This document shows, one piece after another, positions 8,094 through 14,865 of a stretch of DNA of 50,014 bases (position 1 is the stretch's first letter; every line of letters begins with the position of its first letter). Origin of the DNA: Ornithoclostridium faecigallinarum (GTDB lineage: Bacteria > Bacillota > Clostridia > Christensenellales > UBA3700); NCBI GenBank assembly GCA_018713665.1, contig DVOI01000054.1:1-50014 (forward strand), in the 5' to 3' direction. The notes under the pieces were generated by a model. The model did no database searches. It had not been told where the DNA came from and was given only the letters and a program-made list of their open reading frames with translations. A program made the position numbers and the translations under genes.

Positions 8094-8402
8094 TCAGAAT
8101 TTAATCTTTATATCCACGCCTGCGGGCAAGCTGAGCTTCTCGAGCGCGGTCATCGCCGCCTTGGTCGGGCTGTAGATGTCAATCAGTCTCTTGTGAGTGC
8201 GCAGCTCGAACTGCTCGCGGCTGTCCTTGTCCTTGTGCACAGCGCGAAGTATCGTCACGACCTCTTTCTCGGTCGGAAGCGGAATGGGTCCGCCCACTTT
8301 GACGCCGCATCTGGTGACGGTCTCGACGATCTTGCTTGCAGCTTCGTCGATGAGATTGTGATCGTAGGCTCTGAGCCTGATCCTGATGATGAGTCCTGCC
8401 AT
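8094..8402 (-). CDS. rpsJ: 30S ribosomal protein S10
   Basis: A 102-residue S10 (NusE), a 30S head protein that also joins NusB in antitermination. The start at 8402 (MAGLIIRIRLRAYDHN) has AAGGAGAAG upstream. The open frame continues 62 codons further up but lies in the 5' leader and resembles nothing. PLPTEKEVVTILRAVHKDKD and FELRTHKRLIDIYSP are diagnostic. First gene of the operon. Confidence 0.97.
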   Translation of the reverse strand: MAGLIIRIRLRAYDHNLIDEAASKIVETVTRCGVKVGGPIPLPTEKEVVTILRAVHKDKDSREQFELRTHKRLIDIYSPTKAAMTALEKLSLPAGVDIKIKF

Positions 8403-8474
8403 TTTTCTTCTCCTTTTACTAACTTTTTTAGCGCGTCTTTCACGCAGCCGTGTGTTCCGCATCGCCGCAATTTT

Positions 8475-8493
8475 AAAAGGCGGGCAGTCCGCC
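8475..8493 (-). terminator. Attenuator-like hairpin in the S10-operon leader
   Basis: In the predicted 5' leader of rpsJ, read on the minus strand, GGCGG-ACTGC-CCGCC is followed at once by TTTTAAAATT. That is a 5-bp GC stem with a 5-nt loop and a short U-run, i.e. a weak intrinsic terminator between promoter and first gene. Further upstream in the same leader GCATAAG (ending at 8558) can pair with CTTATGC. A control role by attenuation is inference; the stem is short. Confidence 0.4.
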
Positions 8494-8586
8494 TCCGTTA
8501 GTCGCCCGATCGTTCGGACATTTGTCCGCATAAGTTCTCCGCGTCCGGTAACCTTATGCTTCACCCCTTTGCAGCGTGCATTCGAC

Positions 8587-8615
8587 ATTATAAAGAAGCA
8601 AAAAACTTAAGTCAA
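8587..8615 (-). promoter_or_regulatory. Sigma-A promoter of the ribosomal S10 operon
   Basis: On the minus strand TTGACT (8615-8610), a 17-bp spacer and TATAAT (8592-8587) give a near-perfect housekeeping promoter. Transcription would start near 8580, leaving a leader of about 178 nt before rpsJ. The DNA from 8616 to 8744, up to the ATPase gene, is AT-rich with no gene or clear terminator that I can see. Confidence 0.85.
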
Positions 8616-8744
8616 ACGATTTGACAAAAAAAGTTTTTTCGAAATGTAAAATTTATGTAAAATTTTTCTTAAAGTAACACTTTGCGGCGATTTGGGTATT
8701 ATTTTGCTCCGGCTTCTCTTCCCTAGCCCATGCGGACGGAGCGC

Positions 8745-9953
8745 TCACAGCTCTCCGCCCATCAAAAAGTCAATCGCGTTCACCGTCAATATGCCGTCGT
8801 GATCGCGGACGAAAATGTCGTCAAGGGTGACGATATACTTCGGGTGGTTGTCATGAATCAACGCAAAGGGACGAAGTTCTTGAGCAAGCTTGTCCTCGTC
8901 TGCCACGGTGACCGCCACTTGCACGTAAAACATTTTTCCTTTCCCGTCCTGCGCCACAAAGTCGACTTCTTTGTCTTCGACCTTGCCCGTTGCCACCTTA
9001 CAACGACGGCGTTTAAGCTCGAGAAATACGAGATTCTCCAAAATCTGCGACAACTCGAGCGTCCTGTTGTTGAGAATGTAATATTTGAACCCGAAGTCCG
9101 TCACATAATACTTGTTGATCAATTGCAAATATCCTTTGCCGACAACGTCGTATCTGTCCGCTTTGAACACAAAAAAGCAATCGCGCAACGTCTCAAAATA
9201 GCTGCTCACCGTGTTGTACGACACCTTTATCCCACTCGAATTGAGAGTGTCCGCAATGCGCTTGACGGACGTCAAACAACCGACATTGTAGAGCAAAAAG
9301 TTCAAAATCCCCTCTACCACTTCGCGGCTTGCGGAAGAGTTGCGTTTGAGCACGTCCTTTTGCAAGATCGTGCGATAGACGCTTTCGATATATTCTCGCT
9401 GTTCGGCGCTCCCCTTCTCGAACATCAACGCGCCGGGAAGCGCTCCGTAGGTGATGTAGTCCATGAACATCGCACGCCTGTCCGTGCCGCCGTGCCACTC
9501 GGCATATTCGGCAAGCGACAGAGGCAACACGTTGATCTCGACATAGCGGCCGGTGAGCAACGTCGCAATCTCGGACGACAAAAACTTGGCATTCGAGCCC
9601 GTCAAATAGAGATCGACCTCGGGACGAATGAAGAGGCTGTCCGCAACTCTCTCGAACCCGTCGACGTGCTGGACTTCGTCAAGAAAAATATACAACTTTT
9701 CGCCCGGACGTATTTTCGCCGACAAAAAGCGAAAAAGCTCGTCTTTGTCCAAAAGCGACGCATTGGACATGTCCTCAAAGTTGATTTTGATTACGCTCTC
9801 CTTCGGAACGCCGTCCGCAAGCAACTTTTCGATGTACAGATCGAAAATTGTGGACTTGCCGACACGGCGCATGCCTGTCACCACTTTGATTAATTGCTTG
9901 TCACGGTAACGTTCGAGCCAATCGATGTATTGCTTGCGCGGTATCAATGCCAT
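8745..9953 (-). CDS. AAA_14 ATPase with C-terminal DUF4143 domain
   Basis: A 402-residue protein of the widespread AAA_14-DUF4143 family, whose cellular role is poorly known. The ATPase core has Walker A GMRRVGKST (27-35) and Walker B IFLDE (89-93), followed by the sensor-like DLYLTGSNAKFLSSEIATLL. The PLSLAEY segment and the C-terminal half from about residue 200 (ILQKDVLKRN, then VTDFGFKYYILN and a nuclease-like KEVDFVAQ stretch) match DUF4143. GGAGG lies before the ATG. It has its own promoter and no partner gene in the same operon. Intact and full length; often found in islands, fitting the repeat-rich DNA upstream. Confidence 0.9.
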   Translation of the reverse strand: MALIPRKQYIDWLERYRDKQLIKVVTGMRRVGKSTIFDLYIEKLLADGVPKESVIKINFEDMSNASLLDKDELFRFLSAKIRPGEKLYIFLDEVQHVDGFERVADSLFIRPEVDLYLTGSNAKFLSSEIATLLTGRYVEINVLPLSLAEYAEWHGGTDRRAMFMDYITYGALPGALMFEKGSAEQREYIESVYRTILQKDVLKRNSSASREVVEGILNFLLYNVGCLTSVKRIADTLNSSGIKVSYNTVSSYFETLRDCFFVFKADRYDVVGKGYLQLINKYYVTDFGFKYYILNNRTLELSQILENLVFLELKRRRCKVATGKVEDKEVDFVAQDGKGKMFYVQVAVTVADEDKLAQELRPFALIHDNHPKYIVTLDDIFVRDHDGILTVNAIDFLMGGEL

Positions 9954-9971
9954 AGTTGCCTCCTTGATTCA

Positions 9972-10001
9972 AGTATACCCCAAAAAAAGAGGGGCTGTCA
10001 A
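9972..10001 (-). promoter_or_regulatory. Promoter of the AAA_14 ATPase gene
   Basis: On the minus strand TTGACA (10001-9996), an 18-bp spacer and TATACT (9977-9972) lie just ahead of the ATPase start. The spacer itself contains CCCC-T-rich-GGGG, a small palindrome. The 48-bp hairpin repeat at 10003-10050 abuts the -35 box, so it could influence this promoter; that is speculation. Confidence 0.75.
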
Positions 10002-10002
10002 G

Positions 10003-10050
10003 ACGAAATTGAAAACTTTTGTCAAAAACAGGAAAAGTTTTCAGTTTCGT
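10003..10050. repeat. AT-rich hairpin repeat, copy 1
   Basis: Arms of 18 bp (10003-10020 and 10033-10050) around a 12-nt loop: ACGAAATTGAAAACTTTT pairs with its complement except for one G-T wobble. A second copy with the same core lies 67 bp further on. A short AACGG/CCGTT hairpin sits just after it (10056-10070). No T-run suits a terminator call, and function is unknown. Confidence 0.8.
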
Positions 10051-10116
10051 GCAAAAACGGAAAAACCGTTACTGTATATGAAGATTTCGGCAAGATCACG
10101 ACAAGTTCAAAAAGCG

Positions 10117-10158
10117 AAATTGAAAACTTTTGCCAAAAACGGGAAAAGTTTTCAATTT
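10117..10158. repeat. AT-rich hairpin repeat, copy 2
   Basis: A perfect 15-bp inverted repeat (AAATTGAAAACTTTT at 10117-10131 with its complement at 10144-10158) around a 12-nt loop. Arm and loop sequences are nearly those of the repeat at 10003. Flanking GTTCAAA/TTTGAAC and AGCGAA/TTCGCT offer competing outer pairings. Looks like a small dispersed palindromic element. Confidence 0.8.
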
Positions 10159-10337
10159 GAACTTCGCTGCAAGAGCAATCAAAAAACCGCCCATTTCTTT
10201 GCGGCTTTTGCGCAAAAGTTGAAAACAAAACAGCACAAAAGTTGAAAGCGGCAAGCAAAAGCCTCGATGAACGTTGACTTTTTCAAGTTGCTGCCGCTAT
10301 TGAGCAAAAGATAAATTTATGACCTTCCATAGAAGTA

Positions 10338-10463
10338 TGCGCCGCTATCCGCGCGCCTTACCCCAAGTTCCGAGGCGCGTGTCTCGACCGCACAAACCGA
10401 TAGATCCAGCAATCGCGCTTAGCCGTGAAGAGTGGTGCAAATTCGCTCCGTTCGGGTTGCGAG
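10338..10463. repeat. 126-bp dispersed repeat, copy A
   Basis: A 126-bp unit starting TGCGCCGCTATCCGCGCGCC and ending CGCTCCGTTCGGGTTGCGAG, repeated at the same length at 10761-10886. From TGTCTCGACCGCACA to the end the two copies are nearly identical. The 17-mer GCAATCGCGCTTAGCCG inside (10409-10425) also occurs, inverted relative to the plus strand, at the 3' end of the metal ATPase gene. Confidence 0.8.
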
Positions 10464-10539
10464 ATATAATAAACACATAACACGACAATCGCACTAAAAA
10501 TAGATTTAAGACCGTCCATAGGGAATGGGGAAAAGCCGC

Positions 10540-10577
10540 CAAAAACGCCGACAGCGTTTTGGCTGTCGGCGTTTTTG
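10540..10577. terminator. Strong bidirectional intrinsic terminator, isolated
   Basis: A 16-bp stem, CAAAAACGCCGACAGC with its exact complement, closes a 6-nt loop (10556-10561), flanked by an A-run on one side and a T-run on the other. It would terminate in both directions. The nearest gene pointing at it is the metal ATPase ending at 10968, some 390 bp away with repeats between; it may end that operon or be left from a lost gene. Confidence 0.75.
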
Positions 10578-10736
10578 TCGGTGCAAAGCAGTTTTGATGA
10601 AGAGATTTTGCGCTGAGACGAGTCGCGTCCCCGCAGGTCAATACCCTCTGCGGTCTTAACAAGGGGCAAGACGAAGTATCGGCGCAAAAGATCTCGTCAA
10701 AACCTTGTCCTCATCCCCGATGGGCGGTCCTGCGCC

Positions 10737-10886
10737 GAGACGTTCCGAACGGAGCGAAGATGTGCCGCTGTCCGCGCGCTTTGACTCGAGTTGCACGACA
10801 CGTGTCTCGACCGCACAGACCGATAGATCCAGCAATCGCGCTTAGCCGTGAAGAGTGGTGCAGATTCGCTCCGTTCGGGTTGCGAG
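10737..10886. repeat. 126-bp dispersed repeat, copy B, with inverted-repeat ends
   Basis: Copy B of the 126-bp unit (10761-10886). Its left flank holds CCGAACGGAGCGAA (10745-10758) and its right end the inverted TTCGCTCCGTTCGG, giving 14-bp ends of MITE type around a unit of about 140 bp. A 33-bp stretch at its left edge (10737-10769) recurs without change at 10927-10959. Confidence 0.75.
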
Positions 10887-10926
10887 GCGGCGACCCAGTG
10901 TACTAAAACGTACACGGTCAGCCGAC

Positions 10927-10981
10927 GAGACGTTCCGAACGGAGCGAAGATGTGCCGCTATCCGCGGCTAAGCGCGATTGC
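10927..10981. repeat. Partial repeat copy running into the metal-ATPase 3' end
   Basis: The first 33 bp (10927-10959) repeat 10737-10769 exactly. It continues into TCCGCGG and then the 17-mer CGGCTAAGCGCGATTGC (10965-10981), which includes the stop and last codons (Asn-Arg-Ala-stop) of the ATPase gene and is the complement of the 17-mer in copies A and B. So the repeat boundary lies inside or exactly at the gene end. Confidence 0.75.
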
Positions 10982-12878
10982 GCATGGCGTTGAGAATAGC
11001 AAGCACCGCCACCCCCACATCCCCGAACACGGCGAACCACATGTTCGTGATGCCGAATGCGGACAGGATGAGGATGAGGAGTTTGACGGCGAGCGCGAAG
11101 ACAATGTTTTGCTTGACGATCGCCATCGTCTTGCGTGCGATGCGCTTTGCGGTGGGAATGCCGCGCAGGTCGTCTTTCATCAACACGATGTCCGAAGCCT
11201 CGATTGCCGCGTCGCTGCCGACGCCGCCCATCGCAATGCCGATATCCGCTCTCATCAATACGGGCGCGTCGTTTATGCCGTCGCCGACAAAGCACAACTC
11301 GTCCCCTTTGCTCTTGGCGGCAAGCAACTTTTCGACCTCGCCGACCTTGTCGCCGGGAAGCAGCGACGACTTGACGTCGCTCACCCCGAGCTTTGCCGCA
11401 ACGCTGTCTGCAACGCGCGCATTGTCGCCGGTGAGCATGACCGTGCGGCAGCCGAGCGCGTTCAATCCCCCGATCACCTCGGCGGACTCGGGCTTGACCT
11501 CGTCCTCGATGACGAGCGCACCTTTGTAGACGCCGTCCTTTGCGACATAGACTACGGTGCCGACCGCGTCGACTTCGTCGAAGGCTATGCCGCGCGCCCT
11601 CATCAATTTGGCGTTGCCGCACAAGATCTCTCCGCCCTCGCCCGTCGCGGCTATGCCCTCGCCGGCGACGTCGGTCAACGTGTATCCGCCGTCCGGCTCC
11701 TTGCCGTAGGCGGCGACGATCGAGCGAGCGATCGGATGAGTCGAGTCCTTTTCCGCGCTCGCCGCAAGCCGTAGTATCTCGCCGCGGTCTTTTTCGGGTA
11801 CGACCGCCGTCACCGCGAAGTTGCCCTTCGTCAAAGTGCCCGTCTTGTCAAAGACAAAGATGTTCGCCTTGTCGAAACGCTCGAGATAGTTGGAACCCTT
11901 GACCAAAATGCCGTGCTTGGACGCCGCGCCTATACCCGCAAAGAAGGTCAACGGTATCGAGATCACCAACGCGCATGGGCACGACACGACAAGGAAGCTG
12001 AGCGCGCGGTACACCCACGTCGACCACTCGCCCGTCACCGCGCCCGGGATTACCGCCAACAGCAACGCGACCGCGACCACCGCCGGCGTGTAGTATCTCG
12101 CGAATTTGGTGATGAAGTTCTCCGCCTTGGATTTTTGCTCGGCGGCGTTCTCGACAAGGTCGAGGATCTTGGCGACCGTCGAGTCGTAAAACTCCTTATC
12201 CACCCGCACTTTGAGCTGCGAGGTCAAGTTGACTGCGCCGCTGACCACCGCATCCCCCGCGGCGACGTCGCGCGGAAGCGATTCACCCGTCAACGCCTTG
12301 GTGTCGAGCGACGACGCGCCCTCTGCGATCGTGCCGTCGAGCGGCACCTTTTCGCCCGGATCGATCAAGATGAATTCCCCCACCTTGACCTCGGACGGGT
12401 CTACCGTCACTACCTCGCCGTCTCTGATCACGTCCGCGCTGTCGGGACGGATGTCCATCAGCGCCGAGATGGACTTGCGCGATTTGCCGGTCGCGTAGCC
12501 CTGGAACCACTCGCCCACCTGATAGAACAACAGCACCGCGCACGCCTCGTCGAAGCCCTCGATCTCCATGCCCGTCGCGCCGCGATATATCGCCAAGGCG
12601 AACGCGCCCAAAGTCGCGATGCACATCAAAAAGTTTTCGTCAAAAACCTGTCCGTGCGCGATGTTGCGCGCCGCACGCCAAAGCACGTCGTACCCTATCG
12701 CCAAATAGACGACCAAATAGAGCCCGAACGCCAAAAGCCAGCCGTACCGACCCGGGATCATCGCCGCCCAGCCGTCCGTCACCCTGTCCACTGCGAACAG
12801 CACCGCGAACGCCGCCAGACAGACGACGATGCGGATCAATTGCCGCCTCTGCTTGCGGCTCATCTTGTAGCCGTCCAT
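10968..12878 (-). CDS. Zn/Cd/Co-exporting P1B-type ATPase lacking its own HMA domain
   Basis: A 636-residue heavy-metal P-type ATPase that would pump Zn(II)/Cd(II) out across the membrane. Seen in order: N-terminal helices with LLFYQVGEWFQ near 116-125, actuator TGES (197-200), transmembrane metal site SCPCALV (CPC at 300-302), phosphorylation motif DKTGTLT (344-350), the HP pair near 381 and the hinge GDGINDAP. The CPC plus DxxK-type architecture and zinc-sensor neighbour fit ZntA/CadA rather than a copper pump. The start at 12878 (MDGYKMSRKQRRQ) follows the HMA gene stop by 7 nt. The usual N-terminal HMA domain is absent and supplied by the gene before it. The final codons are shared with the nearby repeat family. 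Confidence 0.93.
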   Translation of the reverse strand: MDGYKMSRKQRRQLIRIVVCLAAFAVLFAVDRVTDGWAAMIPGRYGWLLAFGLYLVVYLAIGYDVLWRAARNIAHGQVFDENFLMCIATLGAFALAIYRGATGMEIEGFDEACAVLLFYQVGEWFQGYATGKSRKSISALMDIRPDSADVIRDGEVVTVDPSEVKVGEFILIDPGEKVPLDGTIAEGASSLDTKALTGESLPRDVAAGDAVVSGAVNLTSQLKVRVDKEFYDSTVAKILDLVENAAEQKSKAENFITKFARYYTPAVVAVALLLAVIPGAVTGEWSTWVYRALSFLVVSCPCALVISIPLTFFAGIGAASKHGILVKGSNYLERFDKANIFVFDKTGTLTKGNFAVTAVVPEKDRGEILRLAASAEKDSTHPIARSIVAAYGKEPDGGYTLTDVAGEGIAATGEGGEILCGNAKLMRARGIAFDEVDAVGTVVYVAKDGVYKGALVIEDEVKPESAEVIGGLNALGCRTVMLTGDNARVADSVAAKLGVSDVKSSLLPGDKVGEVEKLLAAKSKGDELCFVGDGINDAPVLMRADIGIAMGGVGSDAAIEASDIVLMKDDLRGIPTAKRIARKTMAIVKQNIVFALAVKLLILILSAFGITNMWFAVFGDVGVAVLAILNAMRNRA

Positions 12879-12885
12879 ACCGCCC

Positions 12886-13104
12886 TCACCTGACGATGCG
12901 GCAGTCCGGCTCCACCTTGCGGCACACCTTGACGACCTCGTCCATAATCTCGTCAAAACGGCTTTCGTCCGCGTCGATCGCCATGCGCTGAGTCATAAAG
13001 CTGATGCTGACCGAGTTGACGCCGTCCAGCTTGGCGACGTGCCGCTCCATCTTCGCCGCGCAATTTGCGCAATCGAGATCTTGAAGCTTGAATACCTTTT
13101 TCAT
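12886..13104 (-). CDS. Free-standing heavy-metal-associated (HMA) domain protein
   Basis: A 72-residue single HMA domain with the metal-binding LDCANCAAKME loop (Cys12, Cys15). It is probably a soluble chaperone or detached regulatory domain delivering metal to the ATPase encoded 7 nt downstream. The start at 13104 (MKKVFKLQDL) has GGGAGGA upstream. The Asp just before the first Cys is typical of Zn/Cd-type rather than Cu-type (MxCxxC) domains. It follows the arsR-family gene by 119 nt containing a second operator-like palindrome. Confidence 0.92.
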   Translation of the reverse strand: MKKVFKLQDLDCANCAAKMERHVAKLDGVNSVSISFMTQRMAIDADESRFDEIMDEVVKVCRKVEPDCRIVR

Positions 13105-13154
13105 ATAGTCCTCCCGCCGCTGTTGCGGCATATTCAAATTATTTCCTGTCTTTG

Positions 13155-13188
13155 CTTGAACACTTGGACGGTTGAGCAAATGTTCAAG
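13155..13188 (-). promoter_or_regulatory. Second ArsR-type operator-like palindrome
   Basis: CTTGAACA (13155-13162) and its complement TGTTCAAG (13181-13188) form perfect 8-bp arms between the sensor gene and the HMA gene. The arm sequence is the same TTGAACA as at the main operator. No clear -10/-35 pair was found here, so it may be an auxiliary site or control an internal promoter. Confidence 0.55.
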
Positions 13189-13223
13189 TTTGAGTCGTTT
13201 GAAAACGGGCTTTTTGCCCGCTC

Positions 13224-13556
13224 TCACTTGCCCTCGTTGATGTGCGTGAGCCCGTATTCCATGATCTTGACGACGTGGTCGTCGTCCAGCGAATATTTGA
13301 CCTCTTTGCCCGCCTTGGTCCCCTTGACCAGCTTGGCTCCGCGCAATATCCGCAATTGGTGCGACACCGCCGACACCGTCATGCCCAAGATCTCCGCAAT
13401 CTCGCCAACGCACAAGTCCGCCTGCCCCAGACAGCCGAGAATCTTCGCGCGCGTCGAATCGCCGAACATCTTGAACAGATCCGCCAAATCGTAGATCACG
13501 TCGTCGGACGGCAGCGCTCTCTTCACTTTTTCGATTATGTCGAGTTCCTTTTCCAT
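13224..13556 (-). CDS. ArsR/SmtB-family Zn(II)-responsive repressor
   Basis: A 110-residue winged-helix metal sensor that releases DNA when it binds metal. The recognition region is DLCVGEIAEILGMTVSAVSHQL (47-68). The C-terminal alpha-5 site is complete: Asp92, His94, His105, Glu108 with the exact DxH...HxxE spacing of SmtB/CzrA-type zinc or cobalt sensors. Only one Cys lies in the alpha-3 region (Cys49), so a CadC-type lead/cadmium thiolate site is unlikely. First gene of the operon, with its own strong promoter and an operator over the start site, so probably autoregulated. Confidence 0.93.
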   Translation of the reverse strand: MEKELDIIEKVKRALPSDDVIYDLADLFKMFGDSTRAKILGCLGQADLCVGEIAEILGMTVSAVSHQLRILRGAKLVKGTKAGKEVKYSLDDDHVVKIMEYGLTHINEGK

Positions 13557-13566
13557 ATTATCTCAC

Positions 13567-13623
13567 TTGAACACTTCTTCAAATGTTCAATCATATTATA
13601 TGCCACGTTTGACCGCGTGTCAA
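13567..13623 (-). promoter_or_regulatory. Promoter and operator of the zinc export operon
   Basis: On the minus strand a full-consensus promoter, TTGACA (13623-13618), 17 bp, TATAAT (13600-13595). Just downstream, over the expected start site, TTGAACA (13567-13573) and its complement TGTTCAA (13584-13590) form a palindrome of the TGAACA-type half-sites known for ArsR/SmtB proteins. Binding would block initiation until zinc rises. Confidence 0.85.
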
Positions 13624-14566
13624 TAGTTTGGACACAAATTTTTTCGAAAATTTTTTGAATGCCGCGCGCTCTATATTCAACCGCTCTTCACCCAAGCGGA
13701 CACGCCGCTTTTTTGCCCATGCGCCGTATGTACCGCTTTGTATTGCCTTGATATAATGCAACTGCAATCTCCTCTGTTTCAAAAAGTGTGCAAAGTGACG
13801 CGTTTTTTGAAACGGCGATACACTGATTTGCTCCTCTTGTTGATTATTTGCACCAATTGGCACCAAAGTGATGAAATTGTTGCAGCGGTGAGGCAAATTT
13901 TGGGTTACTCTGCCTTCAAACCGTTGCGATTCGAAGCGTAATTTTTGAACCCCAAGAATGCGCATAATTTGATTAATAATCGATAGCTTGATTAAAGCTA
14001 GCAAAGAACCGATTGGATAAACAGAACCGCGAAGTATTGGGCGAGCGACTTGCGATGATTTTGCGGCCTCGTGGAGGCAGCATAGTTGCATATCATAACA
14101 TTATCCGTATATCAAAAGTCAAAATGAAAAGTAGCTTTTTGTGTATAAGGTTACGATTACATCTCGCCCAACCGCGCTTGGGCGAGATGTGATAACGCCC
14201 TCGTAGAATGACCGCGCTAAAATTCGACATAGAACTCTTTAGATAAACAGAACCAAGCAGCTTTAAGCGAGCGACTTGGTGCAGGTTTGCGGCGAAAGGG
14301 TTGTGACGCGTACCTCAATGGTACGCGAGCGTTCCGAGAGACGCAAAGATGCCCAAACGAGCCGCTTAAAGCGGTGAACTGAGCCGCGCCGCAAAGCGAG
14401 CGCGGAACAGAAAATGCCGCGTCGGAGGGTGAGTACCCCCGGGAACCATTGCGCCTGCGTATATGAGGCGTAAGCCGATTGAGCAGGACAGCGCAATGGT
14501 GCCCTTTCAAAAAGCGGTGAAAAAGTCCGCGCCCCCAAAGGGAGCGCGGAACTGAAAGGTTGCCCC
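13624..14566. repeat. Gene-free interval with degenerate repeats and hairpins
   Basis: No convincing gene. Items seen: a diverged direct repeat with GATAAACAGAACC at 14016 and 14242, each followed 25 nt later by GCGAGCGACTT; a perfect 13-bp hairpin (14159-14171 with 14178-14190); CGCGTACC hairpin (14307-14327); two copies of a CCGCGC...GCGCGG hairpin unit near 14367-14416 and 14511-14564; and an ACCATTGCGC inverted repeat (14444-14453 with 14490-14499). A 166-codon minus-strand frame (13591-14091) spans the first repeat, has no ribosome site and is not called. Confidence 0.7.
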
Positions 14567-14770
14567 TCAAAGAGCCGCCGCCTCGTTCAACTTTTCCACC
14601 AACTCGTCGACGTCGACGCCGTGCACGGCTGCCGCGTCCTCGACGGTCTCGTTGTGCGCAAGCGCGCAGCCCAGGCAGTGCATGCCCGCGGCGAAAAGTA
14701 CGTTGGCGATCGCTTCGGCATTGCCGCATTTGAGCGCGTCCGCAATCAACATATCCTTTGTTATCTTCAT
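14567..14770 (-). CDS. DUF1858 redox-disulfide domain protein
   Basis: A 67-residue single-domain protein of the DUF1858 / hybrid-cluster-associated redox disulfide type. The signature is AAGMHCLGCALAHNETVEDAA, with the CxxC at about 32-35. These small proteins are thought to do thiol redox work in anaerobes, but no reaction is established. GGAGGTAAC precedes the ATG. It has its own promoter and stands alone. Confidence 0.85.
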   Translation of the reverse strand: MKITKDMLIADALKCGNAEAIANVLFAAGMHCLGCALAHNETVEDAAAVHGVDVDELVEKLNEAAAL

Positions 14771-14828
14771 AGTGTGTTACCTCCGTATCCCACCTTCAAT
14801 TCATACCTTTTTGGTGGGGATTGTTGTC

Positions 14829-14857
14829 ATTATAGCACAGCCCTCGACTTTGGGCAA
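14829..14857 (-). promoter_or_regulatory. Promoter of the DUF1858 gene
   Basis: TTGCCC (14857-14852), 17 bp, TATAAT (14834-14829) on the minus strand; the -10 is perfect and the -35 half matches. Start near 14822 gives a leader of about 50 nt. Confidence 0.6.
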
Positions 14858-14865
14858 GCGTTTGC

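Larger units (their letters stand above)
9954..10967. other. Gene-free 1-kb interval rich in hairpins and repeats
   Basis: No credible gene is seen between the ATPase gene and the metal-exporter gene. Open frames of 70-110 codons here are translations of the repeats and lack ribosome sites. The interval holds two AT-rich hairpin repeats, an isolated intrinsic-terminator hairpin, a long imperfect inverted repeat (10591-10613 with 10682-10703) and 126-bp direct repeats, listed separately. Confidence 0.75.

Noticed and set aside
10003..10158. CRISPR array
   Set aside because: Only two palindromic units with unlike flanks and no regular spacers; no cas genes in the window.
10345..10915. Short minus-strand frames sharing a common peptide (SERSE...APLFTAKRDCWIY)
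   Set aside because: They are translations of the two 126-bp DNA repeats; lengths and frames differ and no ribosome site precedes them.
12886..13413. Long version of the HMA protein (175 residues)
   Set aside because: The first 103 residues cross the sensor gene's end and operator; the ATG at 13104 has the ribosome site and starts the domain exactly.
13591..14091. A 166-codon minus-strand frame upstream of the zinc operon
   Set aside because: No ribosome site, no recognisable domain, and it spans a repeated segment and the zinc-operon promoter.
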